From Moraxella lacunata (GTDB lineage: Bacteria > Pseudomonadota > Gammaproteobacteria > Pseudomonadales > Moraxellaceae), in the NCBI RefSeq assembly GCF_900453205.1, contig NZ_UGQU01000002.1:124001-188000 (forward strand): DNA of 64,000 nucleotides, given 5' to 3'. Below, piece after piece: positions 54,193 to 62,745 of this stretch. Numbering within the stretch: position 1 is the stretch's first letter; every line of letters starts with the position of its first letter. The translations under genes were made by a program, and so were the position numbers. The notes below the pieces were generated by a model. The model was not told where the DNA came from. It saw only the letters and a list, made by a program, of their open reading frames with translations, and did no database searches.

Positions 54193-54224
54193 AAAAACGA
54201 CCATCACATGTATGGTCGTTTTTT
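54193..54224 (+). terminator. Terminator between hemN and the antiporter gene
   Basis: Perfect 12-bp stem AAAAACGACCAT/ATGGTCGTTTTT with a 7-nt loop and a following T. Between convergent genes. Confidence 0.9.
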
Positions 54225-54238
54225 ATACCAAGCATGGT

Positions 54239-55189
54239 TTAACCACCCACAAACAGCCATATCGTATAACCCACAAAGATAGACAACAGCACCGCACCCA
54301 CGCCACGCCCGAGTTTTTGACTGCCACGCACGGCAAACAGACACAGAATAAACAACAGTCCTGTCACCCCACCCATGACAATCATATCACGGCTCACCAC
54401 TTCACGAGCCACCGTCATGGGCATGATGAGTGCAGGAATGCCCACGACCGCTAGGGTGTTAAAGATGTTTGAGCCAATGACGTTACCCAAAGCCATTTCA
54501 TCTTCGCCCTTGCGTGCGGCGATGATGGATGAGACCAGCTCAGGCAAGCTCGTACCCACCGCCACGATGGTAAGACCGATGATAAGCTCGGACAGCCCTG
54601 CGATTTTGGCAATCTCCACCGCCCCCCACACCACAAGGCGTGAACTTAGCACCAGCACCACCAAGCCCCCGACGAGTTTGGCGAGTGCCATACCCATGCG
54701 AAAATCCACCGTGTCAGGCACATCATCACTGGCGGACTTGCCCAGTTTTGCCATATAAATCTGAAACGCCAAAAACACCGCCAACGCCCCAAGGAGTATC
54801 GCCCCGTCCAGACGACTCACTTGTCCGTCAAGCAACTGAAAAATCGCCAAAGCGGTAATGCCGATGAGTATCAAAAAGTCGGATTTGACCAAGGATTTTT
54901 GGATAAACAAAGGACTTACCAACGCTGTCGCACCCAGTACAAGCGTGATGTTGGTGATGTTTGAGCCGTACGCATTACCCAGTGCCAAACCAGGGGCTCC
55001 GTTTAGGGCGGATAGCACCGACACGACTATCTCAGGGGCGGACGTGCCGATACCAATCACAAGCATGCCCACCAGTAGTTTGGGCATGCCAAATTTTAGG
55101 GCGATACTAGATGACCCTTCAATAAAAAACTCGGCACTATACACAAGCAAGGCAATGCCGACAATCATCGCAATAATGGCTAATAACAT
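54239..55189 (-). CDS. Calcium/sodium antiporter (YrbG family, CaCA)
   Basis: Inner-membrane antiporter, 316 residues from ATG 55189 (a longer frame from 55234 looks noncoding). Two alpha repeats: GIGTSAPEIVVSVLSALNGAPGLALGNAYGSNITN at ~41-75 and AVGTSLPELVSSIIAARKGEDEMALGNVIGSNIFN at ~195-230, both with the E and N residues that bind the cation. About ten helices. It lies alone, ending at a terminator. Confidence 0.9.
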   Translation of the reverse strand: MLLAIIAMIVGIALLVYSAEFFIEGSSSIALKFGMPKLLVGMLVIGIGTSAPEIVVSVLSALNGAPGLALGNAYGSNITNITLVLGATALVSPLFIQKSLVKSDFLILIGITALAIFQLLDGQVSRLDGAILLGALAVFLAFQIYMAKLGKSASDDVPDTVDFRMGMALAKLVGGLVVLVLSSRLVVWGAVEIAKIAGLSELIIGLTIVAVGTSLPELVSSIIAARKGEDEMALGNVIGSNIFNTLAVVGIPALIMPMTVAREVVSRDMIVMGGVTGLLFILCLFAVRGSQKLGRGVGAVLLSIFVGYTIWLFVGG

Positions 55190-55296
55190 AGAATAAAAGA
55201 TAAGAAAAGGGGTGTGTATTTTAGCACATGCCAAATATTACATTGTTACTTCTCGGTAAAAATAAGACATCAGACAAACCAAGAAACTCTTTTTGA

Positions 55297-57015
55297 TTAT
55301 ACCATTTTTTGCCTTGCCCACACCGCCAAAATCACCACCACCGCCACATACACCGCCTGCACCGCCAAGCCTTGTACACTCGGATAAATCCCCAAAAACG
55401 CCACGCTAGGCACATCTACCACGTCTCGGGGCAAATGCCCTGTCAGTTGCAATGCCGAAATGCTCACGCCCAAAATCTTAAATCCTAAGGCATAAATCAG
55501 CCACGTTAAGACCTTAAATAATAACGGAATGGGTAATTTAACAGACGTTTTTGCCATGACAACTGCCACCACAGCCAGCACACCCAACGCCACCGCTATC
55601 CCCAGCACAAACTCACTCATGGCAATGCTTGGCAAAATCCCTGCATAAAACAGCACCGTCTCCGCCCCCTCCCGAAACACTGACAAAAACGCCAAGCCAA
55701 ACAGCCCTGCCATGCTCCCTGTGGATAACGCCACGCCCATGTGCTTATTAATATAGGCATTCCATGCCTTGACGGACGATTTAGAATGTAGCCACGCCCC
55801 CACGCCCATCATCATGACGACCGCCACGATACCGACCGCCCCCTCCAACGCCTCACGGTTCGCACCTGACGTTAGGGCAGGAAACAGTCGCACCAACGCC
55901 CACGCACCAACAAGGCTCGCCACCAGTCCTGTGCCGACCCCTGCCATGACCCATTTTTTGTCTTTGGGTTGTCCTGCCACCGTCAAGGCGGTCAAAAGTG
56001 CCATGACAATGAGCAAGGCTTCAAGCCCCTCACGGAGCAAAATCAGCATAGAATCCACCCACGAATAGCGGGCGTGTGGGTTAATCGCTTGCAAGCGTTC
56101 TATTAAATTTGCCAATTTATCCACACTTGGCTTGTCGCCCTTTGCCATAATCACAGGCACATCGCTTTCTATCTCGGCATACAGCTTGGCATCTCGGGTA
56201 CGCACATCGCCCTCAATGCTCGCCCAAATTTGGATAAATTCGCCCAATTTGGCTTGGGCAACTGCTTTATCATTATTTTTAAAAGCGGTTAAACCTTGTT
56301 TTAATAATTCTACCCCATACGCCAAATCTACTTTGTCATTTTTAACTTCGGTTAATTCATCACCTTGATTATAACTGTCAATTGTTGCCTTTAACATTGC
56401 CATATTATCCGTCATCATGGCAACATTGGGCGGATTATTTTCTGCTCCCACTCGTATCATTGCCATGGCGGTTTCTATTTTGCCATAATGAGCCATGCTG
56501 GTATTTCTTACCACCCTTTCATTGGCGACCCATGTTTTATTAAAATTTTGATAAACTGATTTGACTTTTTCAATATCACCACCTTTCCCCATTTCTTGAA
56601 TGGCGGTATCCAATTGATTTAATACAGGCGTGATATTTTTGGCAAATTGACGGCGTTTGACGCTATAATCCACGGGGTTTTGCTCTTTTTCATAAGCATA
56701 GAGTTTTATGGATAGCTCTTTTAGCGTGTCATTATTGGGATTGGCTTTGGCTTGATTTAAGGCGGTGAGTGTTTCTTGATATAAAGTGCTTTGGCGGTTG
56801 GTGTCTTTGCCGATATTATTTAATTCTTTTTCTATGATAACCAAATCATCTGTGGCTTGTTTGGCATTGTTTTGTTTTACCGCTCCCATGGCATCCGACA
56901 ATGGGGTAAATAATGGCGTAAAGTTTACTTTGGCATTGTCATCGGCATAAGAGACATTGGCAAAAAGACAAATAAAGAAAAGCAGAAAAATGGATAATGA
57001 TTTATAAAGTTTCAT
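55297..57015 (-). CDS. efeU: Ferric/ferrous iron permease, EfeU/FTR1 family, with large periplasmic N-domain
   Basis: Inner-membrane iron permease. 572 residues: signal peptide (MKLYKSLSIFLLFFICLFANVSYA), an alpha-helical periplasmic domain of about 290 residues, then a seven-helix FTR1 domain from ~320. The two iron-binding REGxE motifs are present: LLREGLEALLI (~329) and FREGAETVLF (~449). The N-domain is not in E. coli EfeU but occurs in other bacterial FTR1 proteins. It belongs with efeO and efeB upstream on the same strand, but a nested MITE of 278 bp lies between efeB and this gene. It starts at ATG 57015 with AAGGCAAAACA. Confidence 0.9.
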   Translation of the reverse strand: MKLYKSLSIFLLFFICLFANVSYADDNAKVNFTPLFTPLSDAMGAVKQNNAKQATDDLVIIEKELNNIGKDTNRQSTLYQETLTALNQAKANPNNDTLKELSIKLYAYEKEQNPVDYSVKRRQFAKNITPVLNQLDTAIQEMGKGGDIEKVKSVYQNFNKTWVANERVVRNTSMAHYGKIETAMAMIRVGAENNPPNVAMMTDNMAMLKATIDSYNQGDELTEVKNDKVDLAYGVELLKQGLTAFKNNDKAVAQAKLGEFIQIWASIEGDVRTRDAKLYAEIESDVPVIMAKGDKPSVDKLANLIERLQAINPHARYSWVDSMLILLREGLEALLIVMALLTALTVAGQPKDKKWVMAGVGTGLVASLVGAWALVRLFPALTSGANREALEGAVGIVAVVMMMGVGAWLHSKSSVKAWNAYINKHMGVALSTGSMAGLFGLAFLSVFREGAETVLFYAGILPSIAMSEFVLGIAVALGVLAVVAVVMAKTSVKLPIPLLFKVLTWLIYALGFKILGVSISALQLTGHLPRDVVDVPSVAFLGIYPSVQGLAVQAVYVAVVVILAVWARQKMV

Positions 57016-57206
57016 TGTTTTGCCTTTTTAAATAACCTACAAATGATTTATCGGATTTTAAGGATTGGGGTAAATAAATTACCCTTATATTTTCGGCATT
57101 GTTAATTGACGATACTTTTGGGCGGTTTTGTAGGGGAAAATTACATTTGCCCTGTTAAAGTGCTGATTTTTGGGCGTTGTGTTCGCCCCTACACGTCCAG
57201 ATTTTA

Positions 57207-57355
57207 AAATATACGGTATTGTTAAATAAAGATAGATTTTAAGGTTTTCCGTTCGGACTGAGCTTGTCGAAGTCTAGGAAAACCGTTATGGTTCGACAAG
57301 CTCACCACGAACGGCTTTCTAGAAAAGTATACTCAATTAACAATACCAAATATAC
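57207..57355. repeat. 8-bp target duplication around MITE copy B
   Basis: AAATATAC at 57207-57214 and at 57348-57355, immediately outside the 133-bp element, inside the older MITE. Confidence 0.95.
57215..57347. mobile_element. 133-bp MITE, copy B, nested in an older MITE
   Basis: Identical base for base to copy A at 26309-26441, with the same 11-bp ends GGTATTGTTAA/TTAACAATACC and a perfect 8-bp target duplication. Noncoding. Lies between the efeB stop (57388) and the efeU start (57015). Confidence 0.95.
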
Positions 57356-57387
57356 CTTTATTGAACAATGCCTATTTTTCAATAAAT

Positions 57388-58629
57388 TTAACCCTCAAAC
57401 AACCTCTGCCCCAAATACTCGCCTTGCCTTACCCCACCAAAACACGCAAACAGTCCGCTACCAATATGCGTGGTGTATTCGGTCATTTTGTCGGTATTGC
57501 CAAAGGCGTTTTGAATCACACTAAACTGCATGGGCGATTTTTGAAAAGAGATAAAAAGTAGTCCTGCATTAAACTGCCCTGTCTTGACATCAATACCGCT
57601 ACTGTACGAAAACGACCGTCTAAGCATTTGTAGCCCCGTGCGTTTGGCAAGCCCCATGTGAGTCGGCTCGGCGATGACAAGGTTACCCTTATCGTCTTTT
57701 TCATTGACATCAAAGTCATCAAACTCGCCCGTTTTGCCAATGCTCGCCCCCGTGTCTCGGTGTCTGCCAAAGGTGTCTTCTTGTCCGACTAGGCTCGTTC
57801 TGTCCCACGTCTCCAAGTGCATTTGGATAATCCGTGCCACAAGATACGTCCCACCGTCAAACCAAGCAGTCTTGTCCGAGCCTTTTGCCCACAGCCATTT
57901 GTCGGTATCGTCCAGCGTGGTTTTGTTGGCGGTGCCGTCCTTAAAGCCAAACAGATTGCGTGGGGTATCCGCCCCATTATCAAAGCTGTTGTAGCCTGAC
58001 TGCGACCATTTCATCGTAATGAGCGAACGGGCTTGGCGGACAAGCTGACGCACAGCATGAAAGGCGACCTGCGGGTCCTCGCTACACGCCTGTATGCAAA
58101 TATCGCCCCCTGACAACTCAGGGCGGATTTGGTCTCGGGGGAATTTGGGCAAGTCGCTAAACTCTGGCGGTGCCTTGTCCGACAAACCCAATTTCTCCAA
58201 AAATGACGGACTTATCCCAAACGTCAAGGTCAGTCCATACGCCCCCAAACTGTCCGCCTCGCCTGTGTCGGCAGGCGGTAGGTGGGGATTTTTGTCGTAG
58301 GGTTTGATGTTTTTGCCTTGGGTTAATTTAGCAGAATACTCCGTCCAATCCTTAAACATTTGACGAATCTCATCAACATTGGTGCTGTGTAACTCCGCCA
58401 CCAAAAAATACGCATGGTGCTGAACGGGCGTGGTAATGCCTGCTTGGTGCTTGCCATAAAACTCATAAGTCATCTTAGCAAATGGGTTGGGCGGTGTCTG
58501 GCTATCAGGATTGCCCTTGGCGGTGGGGGCGGTGGTTTGGTTTTGGGCGTTGTTGCAAGCGGTCAATGCCCCTGCCCCAATCAAGGCGGTCGCTCCCATT
58601 TTTCCCAAAAAAGCTCGGCGGTTGGTCAT
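57388..58629 (-). CDS. efeB: Dyp-type heme peroxidase EfeB (Tat-exported)
   Basis: Periplasmic dye-decolorizing-type peroxidase of the EfeUOB iron system; thought to oxidise Fe2+ for import or to take iron from heme. 413 residues from ATG 58629 (AAAAGGAGCAATC upstream). Twin-arginine signal peptide MTNRRAFLGKMGATALIGAG followed by a possible lipobox LTAC (Cys25). Dyp motif FGFKDGTAN near 190 (GxxDG, Asp catalytic) and HMGLAKRTGLQMLRRSFSYSSG near 340. Tat is encoded at 47.4-49 kb. Confidence 0.93.
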   Translation of the reverse strand: MTNRRAFLGKMGATALIGAGALTACNNAQNQTTAPTAKGNPDSQTPPNPFAKMTYEFYGKHQAGITTPVQHHAYFLVAELHSTNVDEIRQMFKDWTEYSAKLTQGKNIKPYDKNPHLPPADTGEADSLGAYGLTLTFGISPSFLEKLGLSDKAPPEFSDLPKFPRDQIRPELSGGDICIQACSEDPQVAFHAVRQLVRQARSLITMKWSQSGYNSFDNGADTPRNLFGFKDGTANKTTLDDTDKWLWAKGSDKTAWFDGGTYLVARIIQMHLETWDRTSLVGQEDTFGRHRDTGASIGKTGEFDDFDVNEKDDKGNLVIAEPTHMGLAKRTGLQMLRRSFSYSSGIDVKTGQFNAGLLFISFQKSPMQFSVIQNAFGNTDKMTEYTTHIGSGLFACFGGVRQGEYLGQRLFEG

Positions 58630-58688
58630 GATTGCTCCTTTTGTCATCGTTTGTAGCCAAAAAACCCAACATTTAATAAAGTTTGTCA

Positions 58689-58708
58689 GGGCGAATTGCA
58701 ATTCGCCC
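58689..58708. repeat. 20-bp palindrome identical to 33889-33908
   Basis: GGGCGAATTGCAATTCGCCC followed by CCTACG, between efeO and efeB. Part of the repeat group shared with the 140-bp MITE interior. Confidence 0.85.
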
Positions 58709-58806
58709 CTACGACCAAAAATAATTATTAAAAATCAATAAGTTATCATTTTAAGTTAAGATAACAATGGCTTATACATTCTTTTGGAAATTTATCACCA
58801 AAATAC

Positions 58807-58837
58807 AAAAAGCACCCATATCTTATCGGTGCTTTTT
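58807..58837 (-). terminator. Terminator after efeO
   Basis: Perfect 10-bp stem AAAAAGCACC/GGTGCTTTTT with an 11-nt loop, about 13 nt past the efeO stop on the minus strand. It could limit read-through from efeO into efeB. Confidence 0.75.
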
Positions 58838-58849
58838 GTGGCTTGTGGA

Positions 58850-59740
58850 TTATTCCATGACAATGCCCATTTGCCCAAGTGGTTCACCAAGTTTGTTCAC
58901 CGCCTCGGCAAGCTCTTTGGTGTTCTCGGGGGTTAGGTCGGTATAAGGCTTATAATCCTTGTCGCCCACTTTGTATTTATCCAACAAATCATTCACCGCT
59001 TTAAATCGCTCCTCTAAGGTCTTGACCAGTTCAGGATTTTTGGCGGTAAGTTTGGGTTTTAAAATTTCAAAAATCTTTTCTGCCCCTTCAATATTTGCCT
59101 TAAAGTCATAAAGGTCGGTTTTTGAAAAAATCTCCTCCTCGCCTGTGATTTTGGTGGTAGAAACTTCATTCAACAAATCCACCGAACCTTGAATCATAAG
59201 CTCTGGCGTAACTTCGGCGGTGGGGATTTTGGCTCTTAGCTCTTTAATATCAGCGATAAGCTGGTCGGCAAGCTCCTCGGTGCCTTTGGTGGTGTTTTGC
59301 GTCCATAGGATTTTTTCAATGGCGTGAAAGCCCGTCCATTTTTCGCCTTGTTCAAGGTCGGCTTCACGGTTGTCAATGCGTGGGTCTAGGTCGCCAAAAC
59401 TCTCGGCAATCGGCTCACTGCGTTCAAAATACATACGAGCAAGTGGATAAATCGCTTTGGCTTCGTCCAATTTGCCTTCTTTTAAAAAGGCGACAAATTT
59501 TTCGGTATCGGCAAGCAGATTGTCAATTTGCCCTTCTACCCATTGTTTGTATTCAGCCGTTTCGGCAGATAAATCCACTTGGGCGGACTTGGCAGTTTGT
59601 TCGGTTTTGGCAGGTTCGGCAGATTGCTCGGCTTTGGGTTCGGTTTGGGCAGGCTGTTCAGCTTTTGGTTCGGCAGGCTTTTGGCAGGCGGTTAGGGCAA
59701 GGGTGGCTGTCAAAGCCAAAAGTAAAGGTTTTAGCGTCAT
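58850..59740 (-). CDS. efeO: EfeO-type periplasmic iron-binding lipoprotein (imelysin / M75 domain)
   Basis: Component of the EfeUOB iron importer that may pass iron to EfeU. 296 residues. Lipoprotein signal ending LALTAC (Cys19), then a repetitive Glu/Pro/Ala/Lys linker (AEPKAEQPAQTEPKAEQSAE, residues ~22-50). The M75-like domain follows: AIYPLARMYFERSEPIAESFGDLDPRID and GFHAIEKILW (conserved HxxE motif). Lacks the cupredoxin domain of E. coli EfeO, so it resembles EfeM. Starts at ATG 59740 with GGAGCTTATT. Confidence 0.88.
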   Translation of the reverse strand: MTLKPLLLALTATLALTACQKPAEPKAEQPAQTEPKAEQSAEPAKTEQTAKSAQVDLSAETAEYKQWVEGQIDNLLADTEKFVAFLKEGKLDEAKAIYPLARMYFERSEPIAESFGDLDPRIDNREADLEQGEKWTGFHAIEKILWTQNTTKGTEELADQLIADIKELRAKIPTAEVTPELMIQGSVDLLNEVSTTKITGEEEIFSKTDLYDFKANIEGAEKIFEILKPKLTAKNPELVKTLEERFKAVNDLLDKYKVGDKDYKPYTDLTPENTKELAEAVNKLGEPLGQMGIVME

Positions 59741-59765
59741 AATAAGCTCCAAAAAGTAATGGAAA

Positions 59766-59780
59766 TAATAACGCTTATCA
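59766..59780. promoter_or_regulatory. Candidate Fur box before efeO
   Basis: Minus-strand TGATAAGCGTTATTA matches TGATAATnATTATCA at 11 of 14 positions, 26 nt upstream of the efeO ATG. Iron control of this operon is expected from the family; this site is a prediction. Confidence 0.4.
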
Positions 59781-59820
59781 TATCAGAATTTGGGGTGGGG
59801 TGCAAGACACCTCAAATACG

Positions 59821-62745
59821 CTACCCGTTTAAAACCCCCTTAATAATATCCACCACTCTATCACTCTCAAACTGCGTAACAAATCGCACGCTCATCGCCC
59901 CTTGCTCATTCATGGCATTAAACCACCGCTCGGCGTGTCTGATTTTATGATTTTCTCTTTGGCGTAACTCGTCTTTATCTTTTACGCCTTTGCTTTCTAG
60001 CACCAAGTTTAGTACATCGCCCTTAGCGGTTTTGACGATATAAGCAAAATCAGGCGAATAAGTCTCCCCACCTGCCACAGGGATTTTTATGGCGTTTTTG
60101 GGAATTTTGGTAAAAACAACGACTTCTTGCACGTCTTCTGCGGTTACGTTTTGACCTTCAATATTACTGTCAAAAAACACTCGCTCAAACAAAAAACTCT
60201 CAAAAGGTTTGTTATCGGTCAGTACACCCCAATCTTGATTAATATCAATCTCAGGCAAAGGCAAGCCGTTTTTGTCGGTGAGTTTGGTTGGGTGGATTTG
60301 ATTGCTGATTTTTTGATAGCCGATTTCAAATTTATTTAAAGAATGTTTCAACAAATAATCATTAAACCCTTTATCAATCATTCTTACCGTCTCATCATTC
60401 ATAAATTTATCAATGGTAATGTCATTTTTTAATGCAAAAAATGCTTGGTGCAATGTCGTCATCTTAACATAGGATTTTTGAGAAAGTTTTTGTAAAAATT
60501 GACGATAATTTAAAGTAACAATCGGCTCAAATAATGTATTTTCTATGCTTTCATTGGTTTTAAAATCAATGAGTTTATCTGTTGTTTTTATCATCTCTTG
60601 GGTTTTTGTACTAATGCCCGTCATGGTAAATTTTGCTTTATTTTGACCCAAAAAATCCACCAATAAAGCCAAAATTTCCTGCTCATTCATCTGATATTGC
60701 AAAATCGCCTTTTGATTTATCGCCTCCCACAAGGATTTTAATTCATCGTATTTGCCCGTACGCATGGCGACTTTGGTTTTTTGTTTATCATCACTACTTG
60801 CTATTTTGCCTTGTTTTAAGGTATTATAATTAAAGGCATTGGGGAATTTTTGTTTGATTGTCTCATACGCTCCTGCCAATAAGTTATCATCGTCATCAAT
60901 TAGCCCAAGTTCATATAATTCATTTATCAATATCCGTCTTTTAACATCTGGATAAGCTGATTTTATTTTTTCAAATAAATTATCATCAAATACCACAGGT
61001 ATTATTTCACGCTCGGCAGTTTTATTAATATCCGCTTTTAATTGTGCGACAAAATCACGTTCACTGCTATCCACAAAATAATTTAATTTAAAATCAGTAT
61101 CCTTAACACGGCTCATAAATTCATTGACAGGCAATCTTAGCCCCCGCCCCACTTCTTGCAATTTACTCGTTTCTGAACCGCTAGAACGCAATTTACAAAT
61201 CCCAAATACATTGGGATTATCCCACCCTTCACGAAGTGTCCATTTTGAAAAAATAAAACGGCGTGGATTGTCCAATGACAACAAACTTTCTTTATCGTGC
61301 AAAATCTCGCCAATTTCTTTGGCGATTTTTTCATCATCACTGCTGTTATCTTTTGAAAAATAACCGCCATGCGTTGCCGATACGTCCGCCAACACCATTT
61401 GCAAGGAACGATAAAAATCGGTGCCAATCATCGCCTTTTCTAGGGCTTTTTTGGCTTCGTCTTTGACTATCATTTCAAAATTGCTTTTTAAACTCCCCAC
61501 AACATCATCGCCGTCTCGGTACCCTTTAATGTCATCAATAAAAAATAAGGTCAAGGGCTTAATTTTATCCACACGATTTAATAATGCTTCTTCGGTTTCA
61601 AAATGCACCTTTACCGCTTGTCTTATCATGGCATGAAATACCGTATTGGCATAAGAAAAAGGGTTTATTTTATCACCCGTTTTTAATTCTGTGCCATTAC
61701 TTAATATAACCCTGCCTGATTTTAAGTCTTGCAGGTACAACTCATCAATATGATGATGAATTTTTTGTAAATTCTCGCCTTTATTTAGAGTAAATTTTTG
61801 AGTTAGTTTTTTGTTTTCTATCAATTTAAAAACCGCCTGATTATTATTACTCTCCACCAATTTTATTTTTGTGCCGTCATCGCCTTGAATGTCGGTGATA
61901 TGGGCAATCACGCCTTTGACCAAATCTTGATTAAAAGCGTCAATGGCACTTAACCGATAAATCAAATTTTTAAATCTATCATTAAATGTCGCCCCATACC
62001 GCAATATGTATTGGGGATTTAGATTTAATAATGACTGCCATGTTTTGTTATTATCATCAAATCGGTGTGGTTCATCAATAATCAATATCGGATTGACCGA
62101 ACCAATCGCTTCAAAAGGCTTATCAAATTTATCTTTTAATAAAATACTGCCGTCATTGCCATTGTCTTCGCCTTTCATGGTTTTGCTATTGACCATACCC
62201 ATATTTAATAATAACACATGAATTTTTTGGGCATTATCGGCTTGTACAAATCGCACAATCTCGCTTGGCATGGGATTTGTGCGTTTGCCCTTTTTGGTTT
62301 TTTGGCTTTCTACGACATACAGCTCAATTTCAGCTTGTCCATATTCCAAATTAAAATCCAATCTAAAATGATTTTTTAAAGCGTCCGATTTTAAAAACTG
62401 CTGTGTCCCTGCTTTAATGGATAAAGTCGGCACGACAATCACAAATTTATAAATACCCAATCTTTTGTGCAATTCATACATGGTTTGGGTGTAGGTATAA
62501 GTTTTGCCCGTGCCTGTCTCCATAGAAATGTCTAAGACATTGCTATAATCAGGCGATTTGTCAATTTGATTGTCTGATTGGATTTGATGAATGTTGTTTT
62601 TATAACGCTCGCCCACAAAAGACAATGTGGGATTTTCTCCCCTGTCATTGTCTTTTTTATAAACATTATCAAAAACACTTAATACCGCATTTACCGCCCC
62701 GATTTGGTGTGGCAAGTTTTTTTCATAATGAAAGCCTTTTTTCAT
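59821..62745 (-). CDS. res: Type III restriction enzyme, Res subunit
   Basis: Restriction subunit of a type III restriction-modification system: an ATP-dependent translocase/nuclease that cuts DNA between two inversely oriented unmethylated sites. 974 residues. Walker A METGTGKTYTYTQT (76-82 core), DEPHR (~223), a helicase motif VI region EVGRGLRLPV (~530), and a C-terminal PD-(D/E)xK nuclease (SPDFAYIVKTAKGDVLNLVL, ESKG). Overlaps mod by 4 bp and is read after it. Low GC, Lys/Asn/Asp-rich relative to the housekeeping genes, a sign of transfer. All key motifs intact, so likely active if mod is. Confidence 0.93.
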   Translation of the reverse strand: MKKGFHYEKNLPHQIGAVNAVLSVFDNVYKKDNDRGENPTLSFVGERYKNNIHQIQSDNQIDKSPDYSNVLDISMETGTGKTYTYTQTMYELHKRLGIYKFVIVVPTLSIKAGTQQFLKSDALKNHFRLDFNLEYGQAEIELYVVESQKTKKGKRTNPMPSEIVRFVQADNAQKIHVLLLNMGMVNSKTMKGEDNGNDGSILLKDKFDKPFEAIGSVNPILIIDEPHRFDDNNKTWQSLLNLNPQYILRYGATFNDRFKNLIYRLSAIDAFNQDLVKGVIAHITDIQGDDGTKIKLVESNNNQAVFKLIENKKLTQKFTLNKGENLQKIHHHIDELYLQDLKSGRVILSNGTELKTGDKINPFSYANTVFHAMIRQAVKVHFETEEALLNRVDKIKPLTLFFIDDIKGYRDGDDVVGSLKSNFEMIVKDEAKKALEKAMIGTDFYRSLQMVLADVSATHGGYFSKDNSSDDEKIAKEIGEILHDKESLLSLDNPRRFIFSKWTLREGWDNPNVFGICKLRSSGSETSKLQEVGRGLRLPVNEFMSRVKDTDFKLNYFVDSSERDFVAQLKADINKTAEREIIPVVFDDNLFEKIKSAYPDVKRRILINELYELGLIDDDDNLLAGAYETIKQKFPNAFNYNTLKQGKIASSDDKQKTKVAMRTGKYDELKSLWEAINQKAILQYQMNEQEILALLVDFLGQNKAKFTMTGISTKTQEMIKTTDKLIDFKTNESIENTLFEPIVTLNYRQFLQKLSQKSYVKMTTLHQAFFALKNDITIDKFMNDETVRMIDKGFNDYLLKHSLNKFEIGYQKISNQIHPTKLTDKNGLPLPEIDINQDWGVLTDNKPFESFLFERVFFDSNIEGQNVTAEDVQEVVVFTKIPKNAIKIPVAGGETYSPDFAYIVKTAKGDVLNLVLESKGVKDKDELRQRENHKIRHAERWFNAMNEQGAMSVRFVTQFESDRVVDIIKGVLNG

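Larger units (their letters stand above)
57095..57372. mobile_element. Older MITE of the 140-bp family, split by a second MITE
   Basis: Left end GGCATTGTTAATTGAC at 57095, right end TTTATTGAACAATGCC at 57357-57372: 9-bp terminal inverted repeats GGCATTGTT/AACAATGCC. Its interior matches the 30082-30221 element in reverse orientation (GTAGGGG...TTTGCCCTGTT and CGCCCCTACACGT). Without the inner element and one target copy it is 137 bp. The flanking target copies are diverged, as expected for an older insertion. Confidence 0.9.
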
